Origin: Tsukamurella pseudospumae | GTDB lineage: Bacteria; Actinomycetota; Actinomycetes; Mycobacteriales; Mycobacteriaceae | Direction of reading: 5' to 3' | DNA length: 64,000 nucleotides | Assembly (NCBI RefSeq): GCF_001575205.1 | Contig: NZ_LSRE01000050.1 | Location: forward strand, 62,001 to 126,000 | Part shown: in pieces, positions 37,257 through 45,184 of the stretch | How the letters are laid out: each line of letters begins with the position of its first letter | How positions within the stretch are numbered: position 1 is the first letter of the stretch | Made by a program: the position numbers and the translations under genes | Notes under the pieces: generated by a model | The model's database searches: none | What the model was told of the DNA's origin: nothing | Seen by the model: only the letters and a program-made list of their open reading frames with translations

Positions 37257-38474
37257 TCAGCCGATCCGGAGGCCCTTTCCGACGGTGACCACACCGCCCG
37301 CGGAGACGTTGAAGCGCTCGCGCTCGCGCTCGAGGTTCACGCCCAGGATCTCGCCGCGACCGACCACGACGTTCTTGTCGAGGATCGCGCGCCGCACCAC
37401 GGCGCCCGGCTCGATCTTCACGCCCGGCATGAGCACCGACCCCTCGACGGTGGCACCGTCGCCGATGGTGACGTTCGCGCCGATGACGGAGTTGCGCACC
37501 GTGGCACCCGAGATGATGCTGCCGGCGCCGACCATGGACTCCTGCGCGAGCCCGCCGCGGGCGAACTTCGCCGGGGGCAGGTTGTCGTTCTCGCAACGGA
37601 TGGGCCACTGCCGGTTGTAGAGGTTGAAGATCGGGTACACCGATACCAGATCCATGTGCGCCTCGTAGAAGGCGTCGATGGTGCCGACGTCGCGCCAGTA
37701 GCCCGCGTCGCGTTCGGTGGCGCCGGGCACCTTGTTGTCGCTGAAGTCGTAGACCGCCGCCTCGCCACGAGCCACGAATGCGGGGATGATGTCGCCACCC
37801 ATGTCGTGGTCGGAGTCCGGGTTCTCCGCGTCGGCGATGATCGCGTCGACGAGGGCCTTGCGACTGAACACGTAGTTGCCCATCGACGCGAAGGTGACCT
37901 CCGGATCGTCGGGCGTGCCGGGCGGATCCGCGGGCTTCTCGAGGAACTGCGTGATCTTCCCCGCGTCGTCGGATTCGATGCAGCCGAAGGCCTTCGCCTC
38001 GGCCCGCGGCACACGGATGCCCGCAACCGTGACGCCGGCGCCGGATTCGATGTGCGCCTGCACCATCTGCGACGGGTCCATGCGGTACACGTGGTCGGCA
38101 CCGAAGACCACGATGTAGTCCGGGTCGTCATCGGTGATGAGGTTCATCGACTGGTAGATCGCGTCGGCACTGCCGGTGAACCACCGCTTGCCGACGCGCT
38201 GCTGCGCGGGAACCGGGGTGATGTACTCGCCACGGAAGCCGAACATGCGCCACGTCTGGCTGATGTGCCGATCCAGCGAGTGCGACTTGTACTGCGTCAG
38301 CACGCACAGGCGCTGGTACCCGGCGTTGACCAGGTTCGACAGCACGAAGTCGATGAGGCGGTACGAGCCGCCGAAGGGCACTGCGGGCTTCGCGCGGTCC
38401 GCGGTCAGCGGATACAGGCGCTTGCCCTCGCCGCCGGCGAGGACGATTCCCAAAACACGAGGCTGGTTGCTCAC
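37257..38474 (-). CDS. glgC: Glucose-1-phosphate adenylyltransferase
   Basis: The 405-residue ADP-glucose pyrophosphorylase makes ADP-glucose for glycogen and maltose-1-phosphate synthesis. Motifs: [29 protein letters not shown] (in two parts), [23 protein letters not shown], and EKP in ITQFLEKP; the C-terminal left-handed helix repeat ([18 protein letters not shown]) is present. Matches M. tuberculosis GlgC (404). GTG 38474 with TAGCGT 6 nt upstream suggests a leaderless mRNA. Divergent from glgA, and both starts share the 10-mer TAGCGTGGAC. Confidence 0.95.
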   Translation of the reverse strand: MSNQPRVLGIVLAGGEGKRLYPLTADRAKPAVPFGGSYRLIDFVLSNLVNAGYQRLCVLTQYKSHSLDRHISQTWRMFGFRGEYITPVPAQQRVGKRWFTGSADAIYQSMNLITDDDPDYIVVFGADHVYRMDPSQMVQAHIESGAGVTVAGIRVPRAEAKAFGCIESDDAGKITQFLEKPADPPGTPDDPEVTFASMGNYVFSRKALVDAIIADAENPDSDHDMGGDIIPAFVARGEAAVYDFSDNKVPGATERDAGYWRDVGTIDAFYEAHMDLVSVYPIFNLYNRQWPIRCENDNLPPAKFARGGLAQESMVGAGSIISGATVRNSVIGANVTIGDGATVEGSVLMPGVKIEPGAVVRRAILDKNVVVGRGEILGVNLERERERFNVSAGGVVTVGKGLRIG

Positions 38475-38480
38475 GGGTCC

Positions 38481-38486
38481 ACGCTA
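38481..38486 (-). promoter_or_regulatory. glgC -10 element (TAGCGT)
   Basis: TAGCGT on the reverse strand, 6 nt before GTG 38474; the 10-mer TAGCGTGGAC is identical to that at glgA. Confidence 0.5.
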
Positions 38487-38628
38487 ACCCCAATCCGGGC
38501 GCGCGTGCAGTGTTCTGCGACAGTGCATCCGAACGCACTGCTAAGCACAGACGTACGGGCGGACAACCACAGGCGAACCGCAGCATCCGCGCTGCACGGA
38601 ACCGCCCACGGACCGGCACCGCAGGCTC

Positions 38629-38634
38629 TAGCGT
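38629..38634 (+). promoter_or_regulatory. glgA -10 element (TAGCGT)
   Basis: TAGCGT, 7 nt before ATG 38642; leaderless arrangement, identical 10-mer to glgC. Confidence 0.5.
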
Positions 38635-38641
38635 GGACGCC

Positions 38642-39823
38642 ATGCGCGTAGCGATGATGACGAGGGAGTACCCGCCGGAGGTCTACGGCGGGGCGGGCGT
38701 GCACGTGACGGAGCTCGTCAGCCGGCTGCGCGACCTGTGCGAGGTCGACGTGCACTGCATGGGCGTTCCCCGGCCCGACATGGACGACGTGACCGTCTCC
38801 GACCCCGATCCCGCGCTGGCCGGTGCCAACACCGCCCTTGAGATGTTCTCCACGCAGCTGCGCATGGCGAACCTCGCCGCCGAGGCCGAGGTCGTGCACA
38901 GCCACACCTGGTACACGGGCCTCGCCGGGCACGTCGCCGGGCAGCTCTACGGCGTGCCGCACATCCTCACCGCGCACTCGCTGGAGCCGCACCGCCCGTG
39001 GAAGGCCGAGCAGCTCGCCGGCGGCTACCGCCTCTCCAGCTGGTCCGAGCGCAACGCGGTCGAGTACGCCGACGCGGTGATCGCCGTCAGCCGGGGCATG
39101 GCGAAGGACGTCCTGGAGGCCTACCCGAATCTGGATCCGAGCCGGGTCCACGTGGTGCTCAACGGGATCGACTCGCAGGTCTGGCATCCGGCTCCCACTT
39201 TCGGCGAGGACTCACCGCTCGTCGAGCGGCACATCGACCCCGACCGGCCGATCGTCGCCTTCGTCGGCCGCATCACGCGACAGAAGGGTGTGAAGCACCT
39301 GATCGCGGCCGCGCACCGGTTCGATCCGGACGTCCAGCTGGTGCTCTGCGCCGGCGCCCCCGACACCCCGGAGATCGCTGCGGAGACGGCCGATGCGGTT
39401 GCCGCGCTCGCCGAGTCGCGCGACGGCGTGCACTGGGTCCAGGACATGCTGCCCACCCCGAAGGTGCGTGAGATCCTCAGCGCCGCCTCGGTGTTCGTCT
39501 GCCCGTCCGTGTACGAGCCGCTGGGCATCGTCAACCTCGAGGCCATGGCGTGCGGCACCGCCGTCGTCGCCTCGGACGTGGGCGGCATCCCCGAGGTGGT
39601 CGTCGACGGCGAGACCGGCACGCTGGTGCACTACGACGAGGCCGACACCGCCACCTTCGAGGCGGACCTCGCCTCCGCGGTCAACGCGCTCTGCGCGGAT
39701 CCGGCTCGCGCGGCGGCGTACGGTGCGGCGGGGCGTGCCAGGGCGGTCGCCGACTTCAGCTGGGAGTCCATCGCCGCGCAGACCCTGGACGTCTACCGGC
39801 ACGCACTCGCGGCCCGCTCCTAG
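38642..39823 (+). CDS. glgA: Glycogen synthase / maltose-1-phosphate synthase (GT4 type)
   Basis: The 393-residue GT4-family glucosyltransferase starts VAMMTREYPPEVYGGAGVHVTEL and contains VAFVGRITRQKGVKHLI, PSVYEPLGIVNLEAMACGTAVVASDVGGIPEVV in pieces (the E-x7-E nucleotide-binding motif). In mycobacteria the equivalent protein (Rv1212c, GlgM) preferentially makes alpha-maltose-1-phosphate from ADP-glucose and glucose-1-P. Which acceptor is used here cannot be read from sequence. Leaderless start at ATG 38642. Divergent from glgC. Confidence 0.93.
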   Translation: MRVAMMTREYPPEVYGGAGVHVTELVSRLRDLCEVDVHCMGVPRPDMDDVTVSDPDPALAGANTALEMFSTQLRMANLAAEAEVVHSHTWYTGLAGHVAGQLYGVPHILTAHSLEPHRPWKAEQLAGGYRLSSWSERNAVEYADAVIAVSRGMAKDVLEAYPNLDPSRVHVVLNGIDSQVWHPAPTFGEDSPLVERHIDPDRPIVAFVGRITRQKGVKHLIAAAHRFDPDVQLVLCAGAPDTPEIAAETADAVAALAESRDGVHWVQDMLPTPKVREILSAASVFVCPSVYEPLGIVNLEAMACGTAVVASDVGGIPEVVVDGETGTLVHYDEADTATFEADLASAVNALCADPARAAAYGAAGRARAVADFSWESIAAQTLDVYRHALAARS

Positions 39824-39869
39824 CGCGGTTCCCGGGCCCGACGGTGCCCCAGGCCCGACAGGTGCCCCG

Positions 39870-40718
39870 CTACCGCAGGCCGTAGACGCTGACGGTGCCC
39901 GATGCCGTCACGGCGGCGGCGCCGGACGCGGTGAGCCTCTCGATCGCCGCGGCGCGATCCCCCGGCGAACCGTGATGCGCGCTGGGTCCCATCGCGACCA
40001 GGTCGGTCGCGGCTGCGGCCGTCAGCTCCATGATCCACTCGTGCTTCTCGCGGGAGAGCAGTTCGAAGTCGTGCAGCGCACCGTCGAGCCTGGCGACCTT
40101 GCCCTCCTCGACGGAGATCATCCCGAGCGGCTCGACCAGCTGCCGTAGGTGATTCGGGCCCGGGGTGAGCACGACGAGTCGCCCGCCGGGCGCGAGCACC
40201 CGTGCGAACTCCGCGGCGTTGCGCGGCGCGAACACCGACAGGACCACGGCGACGGCACCGTCGGCGACGGGCAGGCGCGCCCAGCCGTTGGCGACCACCG
40301 CGCCGATCCCCGGCCCGCGCCGGGCCGTGCGCCGGGCAGCGGGCTTGGACAGGTCGAGGCCGATGCCGGTGCCACCGCGCGCCTCCACCGCCCTGGCCAG
40401 GTACTCGCCCTCCCCCGCGCCGCAGTCCAGGACCGGGCCCGCCGGGGCGTCGACGGCCGCGGCTGCGACCGCCGCGTGGAACTGCTCGTAGTGCCCGGTG
40501 GCGAAGAAGCGCTCGCGGGCGGAGATCATGTCGGCGTCGTCCGCGATGAGGCCGCTCGCGTCACCGGCGAGCAGCGAGACGTAGCCCTGGCGGGCGATGT
40601 CGAAGCCGTGTCCGCGCGGGCACAGCAGGGTTCCGCCGTCGGCCTCCAGCTCGCCGCCGCAGTGCGGACAGGCCAGCGCCGGCAGCACCGCGGCCAGACC
40701 GGGCGGGACTTGCACCAC
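39870..40718 (-). CDS. 23S rRNA (guanine-N1)-methyltransferase, RlmA type
   Basis: The 282-residue methyltransferase has an N-terminal zinc ribbon (ACPHCGGELEADGGTLLCPRGHGFD) and the FDIARQGYVSLL segment diagnostic of RlmA, followed by a SAM-binding Rossmann domain (VLDCGAGEGEYLARAVEA, GIGLDLSKPAARRTARR). RlmA(I)/(II) methylate G745 or G748 of 23S rRNA, the latter affecting tylosin sensitivity; I cannot tell which site. GTG 40718 has a weak GGGGG upstream; a second GTG follows three bases later. Convergent with glgA. Confidence 0.88.
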   Translation of the reverse strand: MVQVPPGLAAVLPALACPHCGGELEADGGTLLCPRGHGFDIARQGYVSLLAGDASGLIADDADMISARERFFATGHYEQFHAAVAAAAVDAPAGPVLDCGAGEGEYLARAVEARGGTGIGLDLSKPAARRTARRGPGIGAVVANGWARLPVADGAVAVVLSVFAPRNAAEFARVLAPGGRLVVLTPGPNHLRQLVEPLGMISVEEGKVARLDGALHDFELLSREKHEWIMELTAAAATDLVAMGPSAHHGSPGDRAAAIERLTASGAAAVTASGTVSVYGLR

Positions 40719-40730
40719 CGAACACCCCCG

Positions 40731-40771
40731 AAAAAGCGGAGATCCCGCGCGGTTCGCACCGCGCGGGATCT
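40731..40771 (-). terminator. Intrinsic terminator of the DUF3117 gene
   Basis: Perfect 13-bp arms (AGATCCCGCGCGG / CCGCGCGGGATCT) with a 6-nt loop; in the direction of the reverse strand a run of five T follows (40731-40735). Confidence 0.8.
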
Positions 40772-40795
40772 ACGGAGAAAGCAGTTCCACCGACA

Positions 40796-40963
40796 TTACG
40801 ACGTGACGCCGCGCAGCTCCTCGCCGAGAGCCGCAGCCTCGTCCGGCGTGAGCTCCACCACGAGTCGTCCACCACCCTCCAGAGGTACGCGCATCACGAT
40901 CCCGCGCCCCTCCTTGGTCGCTTCCAAGGGGCCGTCCCCCGTACGTGGCTTCATCGCCGCCAT
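40796..40963 (-). CDS. DUF3117 small protein (Rv1211-like)
   Basis: A 55-residue protein that reads MAAMKPRTGDGPLEATKEGR, then GIVMRVPLEGGGRLVVELTP and ends in DEAAALGEELRGVTS. It is nearly identical in pattern to the conserved actinobacterial DUF3117 protein found beside glgA in mycobacteria (Rv1211). ATG 40963 has AGGGAG 6 nt upstream. Function unknown. A TAGAAT hexamer (reverse strand, 41024-41029) could be its -10. It has its own strong terminator. Confidence 0.9.
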   Translation of the reverse strand: MAAMKPRTGDGPLEATKEGRGIVMRVPLEGGGRLVVELTPDEAAALGEELRGVTS

Positions 40964-41074
40964 CCGTTGCTCCCTTCAGATCCTTCACCCGCCCCGAGCA
41001 CGCCCGAACCGGGTCCGCAGTACATTCTAGCCTGTGCGCTGCGGCGATCGGCGCGGACTAGGGCGACGGCCCTG

Positions 41075-41395
41075 CTACTCGCGTCCCTCGGAGTCCTCCG
41101 GGACGGCCGCTCGCGACTCCGGCTCCGCTGCGAGACGCGCCCGCAGGACGTCGATCTCGCGCGCGAGACGTTCGAGGGCCCAGTCCACCTCGGCGGGCTT
41201 GTACCCGCGTACCACCTGTTGGAATCGGAGTGCGCGGACATCGGCGCCCGCCACGTCTTCCGCGGGGAGCACCGTCGGCGTGGCGCCGGTCTCCAGCGGC
41301 GGAGTCTCGTCGCCGCGCCCGAACACGAGCGCGGCGACGCCGTACAGGACCGCGGCCACGGCCAGCAGTCCCAGGGCGTACAGCACGATCACCAT
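41075..41395 (-). CDS. DivIVA-domain membrane protein (Rv1209-like)
   Basis: The 106-residue protein has an N-terminal membrane helix (VIVLYALGLLAVAAVLYGVAAL), a short linker and a DivIVA-like domain (VRALRFQQVVRGYKPAEVDWALERLAREIDVLRARLAAE), which senses curved membrane in the cell-wall growth system of related actinobacteria. Corresponds to Rv1209, encoded between gpgS and DUF3117 in M. tuberculosis. ATG 41395 or GTG 41392 are both possible. A role at cell poles is inferred only. Confidence 0.75.
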   Translation of the reverse strand: MVIVLYALGLLAVAAVLYGVAALVFGRGDETPPLETGATPTVLPAEDVAGADVRALRFQQVVRGYKPAEVDWALERLAREIDVLRARLAAEPESRAAVPEDSEGRE

Positions 41396-41402
41396 GGGGC
41401 CA

Positions 41403-42575
41403 TCATGCCCGAACCTCGCGGAGGAAGAGCACACCGTCGGTCTCCGACAGGCGCACCGGTTCCAGCGGGAAGTAGGCCCCGCGCTCGTCGCGGTCCTGCC
41501 GCGCGGTCGCGTCGCCGAGGCGCCGCACGAGTTCGGCGCCGGCGTACAGGCCGGCCGGAGCGCCCTGGGTGCGGTACAGCTCGCCCTCGACGGTGCCCGG
41601 TTCCGGCACTGCCAGGCCGTGCGCCGGGGCACCGCCGATCGCCGTGGCCACGAACCGGTACGCATCGCCGAGCCGGGCCGCCGCCTGTGCCCCCGCGCTG
41701 AACCAGCGCACCGGGTGCGGGCCCATCCGCATCTCACTCGCGCCGCGCTGCAGGTGCAGGTTGTGCGAGAGCACGACGGTGCCTCCCCGCGCGGCCTCCC
41801 GGTCCGCGATCGCCAGCAGGTTGTGCCCCATCATCACGTCGCGCTGCGCACTGAGCCGGCCGAACCGGTCGGGCGTGTCCGTCGCCATGATCGCGTGGTA
41901 GCGCAGCAGTCCGACGGCGGTGCGGGCGTCGGACTGCAGCCGCCACGCCTCGTCCTCCGCGAGGGCCGGCGCGCACGCATCGAGAACGGCGCACAAGTCG
42001 TCGGTCAGCAGACGCAGCTTCTCAGCGCCGACGGTGCGCCCCACGCCCCGGTCCGCCTCGTACATCGCCCGCTCGTCGGTCCAGCGGGAGTCCTCACCGA
42101 GCAGGTCGACGAGATCCGCCTCCCCGACGATGTTCTCGGCGTGGTCAGCGAGCGCGGCCCTCAGCGGCAGCAGGTGCTCCCGCGGGCTCGGGGCCGCCGC
42201 CATCTCCATCGGGCCGTCGAAGCCGTAGAACCGCACGGGGGTGTCCAGTGTCCGGTTGATCTCGCGGAGGCGGTCGAGCAGTTCCCGGGTCGCCGCGAGC
42301 CGGTGGACGTACGGGTGCGTGAATCCGTCGTCGAGCACCGTGTCCGGATCGAGGTCGGCGCCCGCCAGGTAATCGTTCACCAGCGGCGCCCGGTGGAAGT
42401 CGGACTCCACCGCGATCGACCGGAAGCCGCCGCGCAGCACCAGATCGACGACGACGGCGTTGCGGGCACGAGCGATCTCCTCCGAGCCGTGCATCGGCTC
42501 GCCGAGGCCGAGGAGGCGGACCGGAGTGGGCAGGGCATCGAGGAGGGCGACGAGGTCTACGGGGTGCTGATCCAT
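41403..42575 (-). CDS. Erythromycin-esterase-like protein
   Basis: The 390-residue protein belongs to the EreA/EreB-like superfamily: LGLGEPMHGSEEIARARNAVVV holds the conserved GExxH, and later RDVMMGHNLLAIA and VVLSHNLHLQRG supply further conserved residues. Known members open the lactone ring of macrolides, but most homologues act on unknown substrates. ATG 42575 with TATCGT 7 nt upstream suggests a leaderless mRNA; an in-frame GTG at 42584 is less likely. Divergent from a double-MerR regulator that probably controls it. Whether it confers macrolide resistance cannot be told from sequence. Confidence 0.85.
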   Translation of the reverse strand: MDQHPVDLVALLDALPTPVRLLGLGEPMHGSEEIARARNAVVVDLVLRGGFRSIAVESDFHRAPLVNDYLAGADLDPDTVLDDGFTHPYVHRLAATRELLDRLREINRTLDTPVRFYGFDGPMEMAAAPSPREHLLPLRAALADHAENIVGEADLVDLLGEDSRWTDERAMYEADRGVGRTVGAEKLRLLTDDLCAVLDACAPALAEDEAWRLQSDARTAVGLLRYHAIMATDTPDRFGRLSAQRDVMMGHNLLAIADREAARGGTVVLSHNLHLQRGASEMRMGPHPVRWFSAGAQAAARLGDAYRFVATAIGGAPAHGLAVPEPGTVEGELYRTQGAPAGLYAGAELVRRLGDATARQDRDERGAYFPLEPVRLSETDGVLFLREVRA

Positions 42576-42582
42576 TCCTTTC

Positions 42583-42588
42583 ACGATA
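42583..42588 (-). promoter_or_regulatory. -10 element (TATCGT) of the esterase gene beside repeated GTTGAAA motifs
   Basis: TATCGT on the reverse strand, 7 nt before ATG 42575. The adjoining intergenic DNA has two GTTGAAA repeats 12 bp apart, a quasi-palindrome around CGATATCG and inverted GCTCAGT/ACTGAGC arms (42598-42604, 42620-42626), candidates for the MerR-type operator. Confidence 0.5.
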
Positions 42589-42639
42589 TCGTTGAAAGCT
42601 CAGTTGAAACTTGTCACCGACTGAGCTGGAAGAGGTGCC

Positions 42640-43335
42640 GTGAACCCTCAATCGGTTCTTCGCCCCGTCGACCTCGCGCGCCCGCACGGGCTCTCCGCTC
42701 AGGCGGTCCGCAACTACGAGGACCAGGGGATCCTGCCGCCCGCGGAGCGGACCCCGTCGGGCTACCGGGAGTACACGCCGACGCACCGTCTGGCCCTGGG
42801 CGCGTTCGTGGCTCTGATCCCCGGATGTGGGCATGCGCGGGCCGGGTCGGTCCTGCGCGCGGTGCACCGCGGCGACCTCGAGGCCGCCTTCACGCTGCTC
42901 GACGAGGCGCACGGCGAACTGGCCGGCGACCGCGACACCCTCCGGCGGGTGCGCGCCGCGCTCGACGGCCTGCACGATCCCGACGACGATCCGGGTTCCG
43001 CGCTGTTCGTCGGCGACGTGGCGCGGCTGCTCGGCGTGGTCCCCGCGACCCTGCGCGCGTGGGAGCGAGCGGGCATCGTCGAACCGCGGCGGGATCGGGG
43101 GACGGGCTACCGCATCTACTCCCCCGCCGACGTCCGCGACGCGCGGATGGCGGAGCAGCTCCGCCGCGGCGGCTTCGGCCTCGCGCGCATCGCCGAGCTC
43201 ACCGAGCAGGTGCGTTCCGCGGGCGGCGTGGGGCCCTTGCGCGAGACTCTGGACGGCTGGCAGGCGTCCCTGACCCGACGGGGCCACGCCCTCGTCTCCG
43301 GTGCCGCGGCGCTGGATTCGCTGCTGCCCTCGTGA
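42640..43335 (+). CDS. Double MerR-domain regulator (TioE family)
   Basis: The 231-residue protein has two MerR-type winged-helix domains in one chain: the first at about residues 8-75 (GLSAQAVRNYEDQGILPPAERTPSGYREYTP) and the second at about 125-195 (LFVGDVARLLGVVPATLRAWERAGIVEPRRDRGTGYRIYSP). This layout is that of the TioE family. No effector domain follows, and there is no metal-binding Cys motif. GTG 42640 has GAGG 4 nt upstream. Divergent from the erythromycin-esterase-like gene, its likely target. Confidence 0.88.
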   Translation: MNPQSVLRPVDLARPHGLSAQAVRNYEDQGILPPAERTPSGYREYTPTHRLALGAFVALIPGCGHARAGSVLRAVHRGDLEAAFTLLDEAHGELAGDRDTLRRVRAALDGLHDPDDDPGSALFVGDVARLLGVVPATLRAWERAGIVEPRRDRGTGYRIYSPADVRDARMAEQLRRGGFGLARIAELTEQVRSAGGVGPLRETLDGWQASLTRRGHALVSGAAALDSLLPS

Positions 43336-43403
43336 CATCCGCCGATGTCGAGGCGGCGATCGACCGCGTAAACGCGACCGGAATCCTGCTGAACCCCCGG
43401 AGC

Positions 43404-43712
43404 TCAGCCCTCCGCGATCGCCCGCAGCGCGGCGAGGTGGGACTGGAAAGCGGTGCGGCCCTGTGCCGTCAGCGACAGCCAGGTGCGGGGACGCTTGCCC
43501 ACGTAGCCCTTCTTGATCTTCACGTAGCCGGCGGCTTCGAGCTGCGCGGCCTGCTTGGAGAGCACCGAGTCCGAGAGCTCGACGGCGTCGCGGACGGCCG
43601 CGAACTCGGCGTTCTCGACCTTCGCGAGCGCCGCGACGATGGAGAACCGCACCGGGGCGTGGATCACCTCGTCGAGGCGGTGCCGGGCGTGGCCGCCCTC
43701 CGTCGCAGTCAC
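43404..43712 (-). CDS. Small winged-helix regulator (HTH_34 type), pair B
   Basis: The 102-residue protein (DEVIHAPVRFSIVAALAKVENAEFAAVRDAVELSDSVLSKQAAQLEAAGYVKIKKGYVGKRPRTWLSLT presented in overlapping parts) is a DNA-binding-only winged helix. The GTG at 43712 overlaps the TGA of the upstream membrane-protein gene (GTGA). It is a paralogue of the regulator at 13847-14143, with the same gene order and coupling. Likely autorepressor acting at the GAAAGTACTTTC site. Confidence 0.82.
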   Translation of the reverse strand: MTATEGGHARHRLDEVIHAPVRFSIVAALAKVENAEFAAVRDAVELSDSVLSKQAAQLEAAGYVKIKKGYVGKRPRTWLSLTAQGRTAFQSHLAALRAIAEG

Positions 43713-44182
43713 CGCAGCGCCAGCCGCGAGATCGAGTGTGCCGCAAGCAGGGCGGGGATCATCGTCACGAGTGCTGCGAGCACCGTCCACATCCACGGCA
43801 CCGCATCGTCGACCCGGACGGACTGGGCGACGACGTAGCCGGCGTAGAGCAGCATCGTGAGCCCGAGCCCGAGGTTGTACCGGAGGGTGAAGCCTCGAGG
43901 AGACGCCGCCGCGCGCCGCATCGCGAGAACCGCGACGGTGATCGCCACCACGTAGACGGCCATGACCACGCCGAAACCGCCGAACCGGATCCAGCCGGGC
44001 GCATCGAGATTCCCGACGGTGAGCCGCAGCGCCAGGACCAGCGCCGCCACCGCCAGGCCGATCGCGATGAGGCCGCGCTCGAGGCGCGTACGGTCGGCGG
44101 ACGTCGCGACGGAGGCGCCCGCCGCGTGGGCGAGCGCACGGCGCGCCTCGTCGGGCGTCGGGTTCGAGAACTGCTCGGTCAT
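43709..44182 (-). CDS. Small four-helix membrane protein, pair B
   Basis: The 157-residue protein has a soluble N-terminal part (PDEARRALAHAAGASVATSADRTRLER) and about four hydrophobic helices (LIAIGLAVAALVLALRL, IRFGGFGVVMAVYVVAITVAVLAM, YNLGLGLTMLLYAGYVV, WMWTVLAALVTMIPALLA). It is encoded with its regulator in the same way as pair A. ATG 44182 follows GGAAGGGG. Function unknown. Confidence 0.78.
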   Translation of the reverse strand: MTEQFSNPTPDEARRALAHAAGASVATSADRTRLERGLIAIGLAVAALVLALRLTVGNLDAPGWIRFGGFGVVMAVYVVAITVAVLAMRRAAASPRGFTLRYNLGLGLTMLLYAGYVVAQSVRVDDAVPWMWTVLAALVTMIPALLAAHSISRLALR

Positions 44183-44212
44183 GACGGATCCCCTTCCACG
44201 GTCGATGACGCA

Positions 44213-44241
44213 ACCTTAGAAAGTACTTTCCGAATCGTCAA
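44213..44241 (-). promoter_or_regulatory. Pair B promoter with perfect palindrome in the spacer
   Basis: On the reverse strand TTGACG (44236-44241), a 17-nt spacer and TAAGGT (44213-44218) form a consensus promoter, and the 12-bp perfect palindrome GAAAGTACTTTC (44219-44230) fills most of the spacer, a good position for repression by the winged-helix protein. Confidence 0.65.
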
Positions 44242-44251
44242 GTAGTTTCGG

Positions 44252-45184
44252 TCACGTTCCCAGCGAGTCGACGGGCGGGCGATCCTCCAGGTACAGATCC
44301 GTCGTGACCTCGGTGAAGGCGTCGTCGGGCCCGGGATCGACCAGGTACTGCGTGATGCCCGCACCCGAGTCCTCGATGCCGCAGCGCCGCAACGCGGTGC
44401 CCATGATCTGGCGGCTCATCACGCCCAGGTCGCGCAGGTCGCGGTTGCGGTGCTTGCGGACCGAGAGGTTCACCTGTGCGATCCCGGCGAGCCCGTAGCG
44501 CTCCTCCGCGTCGAGCAGCAGTCCGATCTCCACGCCGTACCCGGGCGCGAAGGGCACCGAAGCGAGGAACGCACGGGTGCCCGCGTACTCGCCGCCGAGC
44601 GGCTGCAGCACGGCGCGCAGCGGCGGCCGGAGCGCGGCCAGCAGGGGCCGCGCGACCAGCTCGGTGACGCGGCCCCCGCCGGTCGGATCCTCGCCCTGTT
44701 TGAACACGCGCAGCGGCCGCCGGTAGTAGGCCTTGACGAGGTGCACCTCGGGATGGAACAGCATGGGCCCCAACAGGCGCGGCACGTACCGCGGATCCGG
44801 CTCGATGAGGTCGGAGTCGATGAAGGCGATCAGGTCGCCCGACGATGCGGCGACCCCGCGCCACAGCGCCTCGCCCTTGCCGGGCACCGGCGGCAGCCCG
44901 GGAACCGCCTCCTCCCGGCTGATCACCGTCGCCCCCGCGGCGCGAGCCCGCTCCGCCGTGGCGTCGGTCGACCCGGAGTCCAGCACGATCAGCTCGTCCA
45001 CCAGGGTGCCCACCAGGGGCGCGATCGTCGCCACCACGCCGCCGACGGTGGCCTCCTCATTGAGAGCGGGCAGCACCACGGACACCGTCCGGCCCCGCTT
45101 GGCGGCCACCAGCTCCTCGACGGTCCACGCCGGTTCGGCGAAGAACCGCTCGCTCGAATGCGCCTGCGGCGCCTCGCCGCTCAC
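44252..45184 (-). CDS. gpgS: Glucosyl-3-phosphoglycerate synthase
   Basis: The 310-residue GT81-family enzyme makes glucosyl-3-phosphoglycerate, the first step of methylglucose lipopolysaccharide. Motifs: TVSVVLPALNEEATVGGVV, LIVLDSGSTDATAERARAAG, the D-x-D metal site in LIAFIDSDLIEPDP, and GYGVEIGLLLD near the acceptor site. Matches M. tuberculosis GpgS (Rv1208). GTG 45184 overlaps the folP2 stop (GTGA). Last of a folP2-gpgS pair downstream of fadD6. Confidence 0.95.
   Translation of the reverse strand: MSGEAPQAHSSERFFAEPAWTVEELVAAKRGRTVSVVLPALNEEATVGGVVATIAPLVGTLVDELIVLDSGSTDATAERARAAGATVISREEAVPGLPPVPGKGEALWRGVAASSGDLIAFIDSDLIEPDPRYVPRLLGPMLFHPEVHLVKAYYRRPLRVFKQGEDPTGGGRVTELVARPLLAALRPPLRAVLQPLGGEYAGTRAFLASVPFAPGYGVEIGLLLDAEERYGLAGIAQVNLSVRKHRNRDLRDLGVMSRQIMGTALRRCGIEDSGAGITQYLVDPGPDDAFTEVTTDLYLEDRPPVDSLGT

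Noticed and set aside
36250-37608. Long reverse frame running through the hairpin and into glgC
   Set aside because: It includes the terminator hairpin and antisense-like low-complexity sequence; the SDR starts at 37113.
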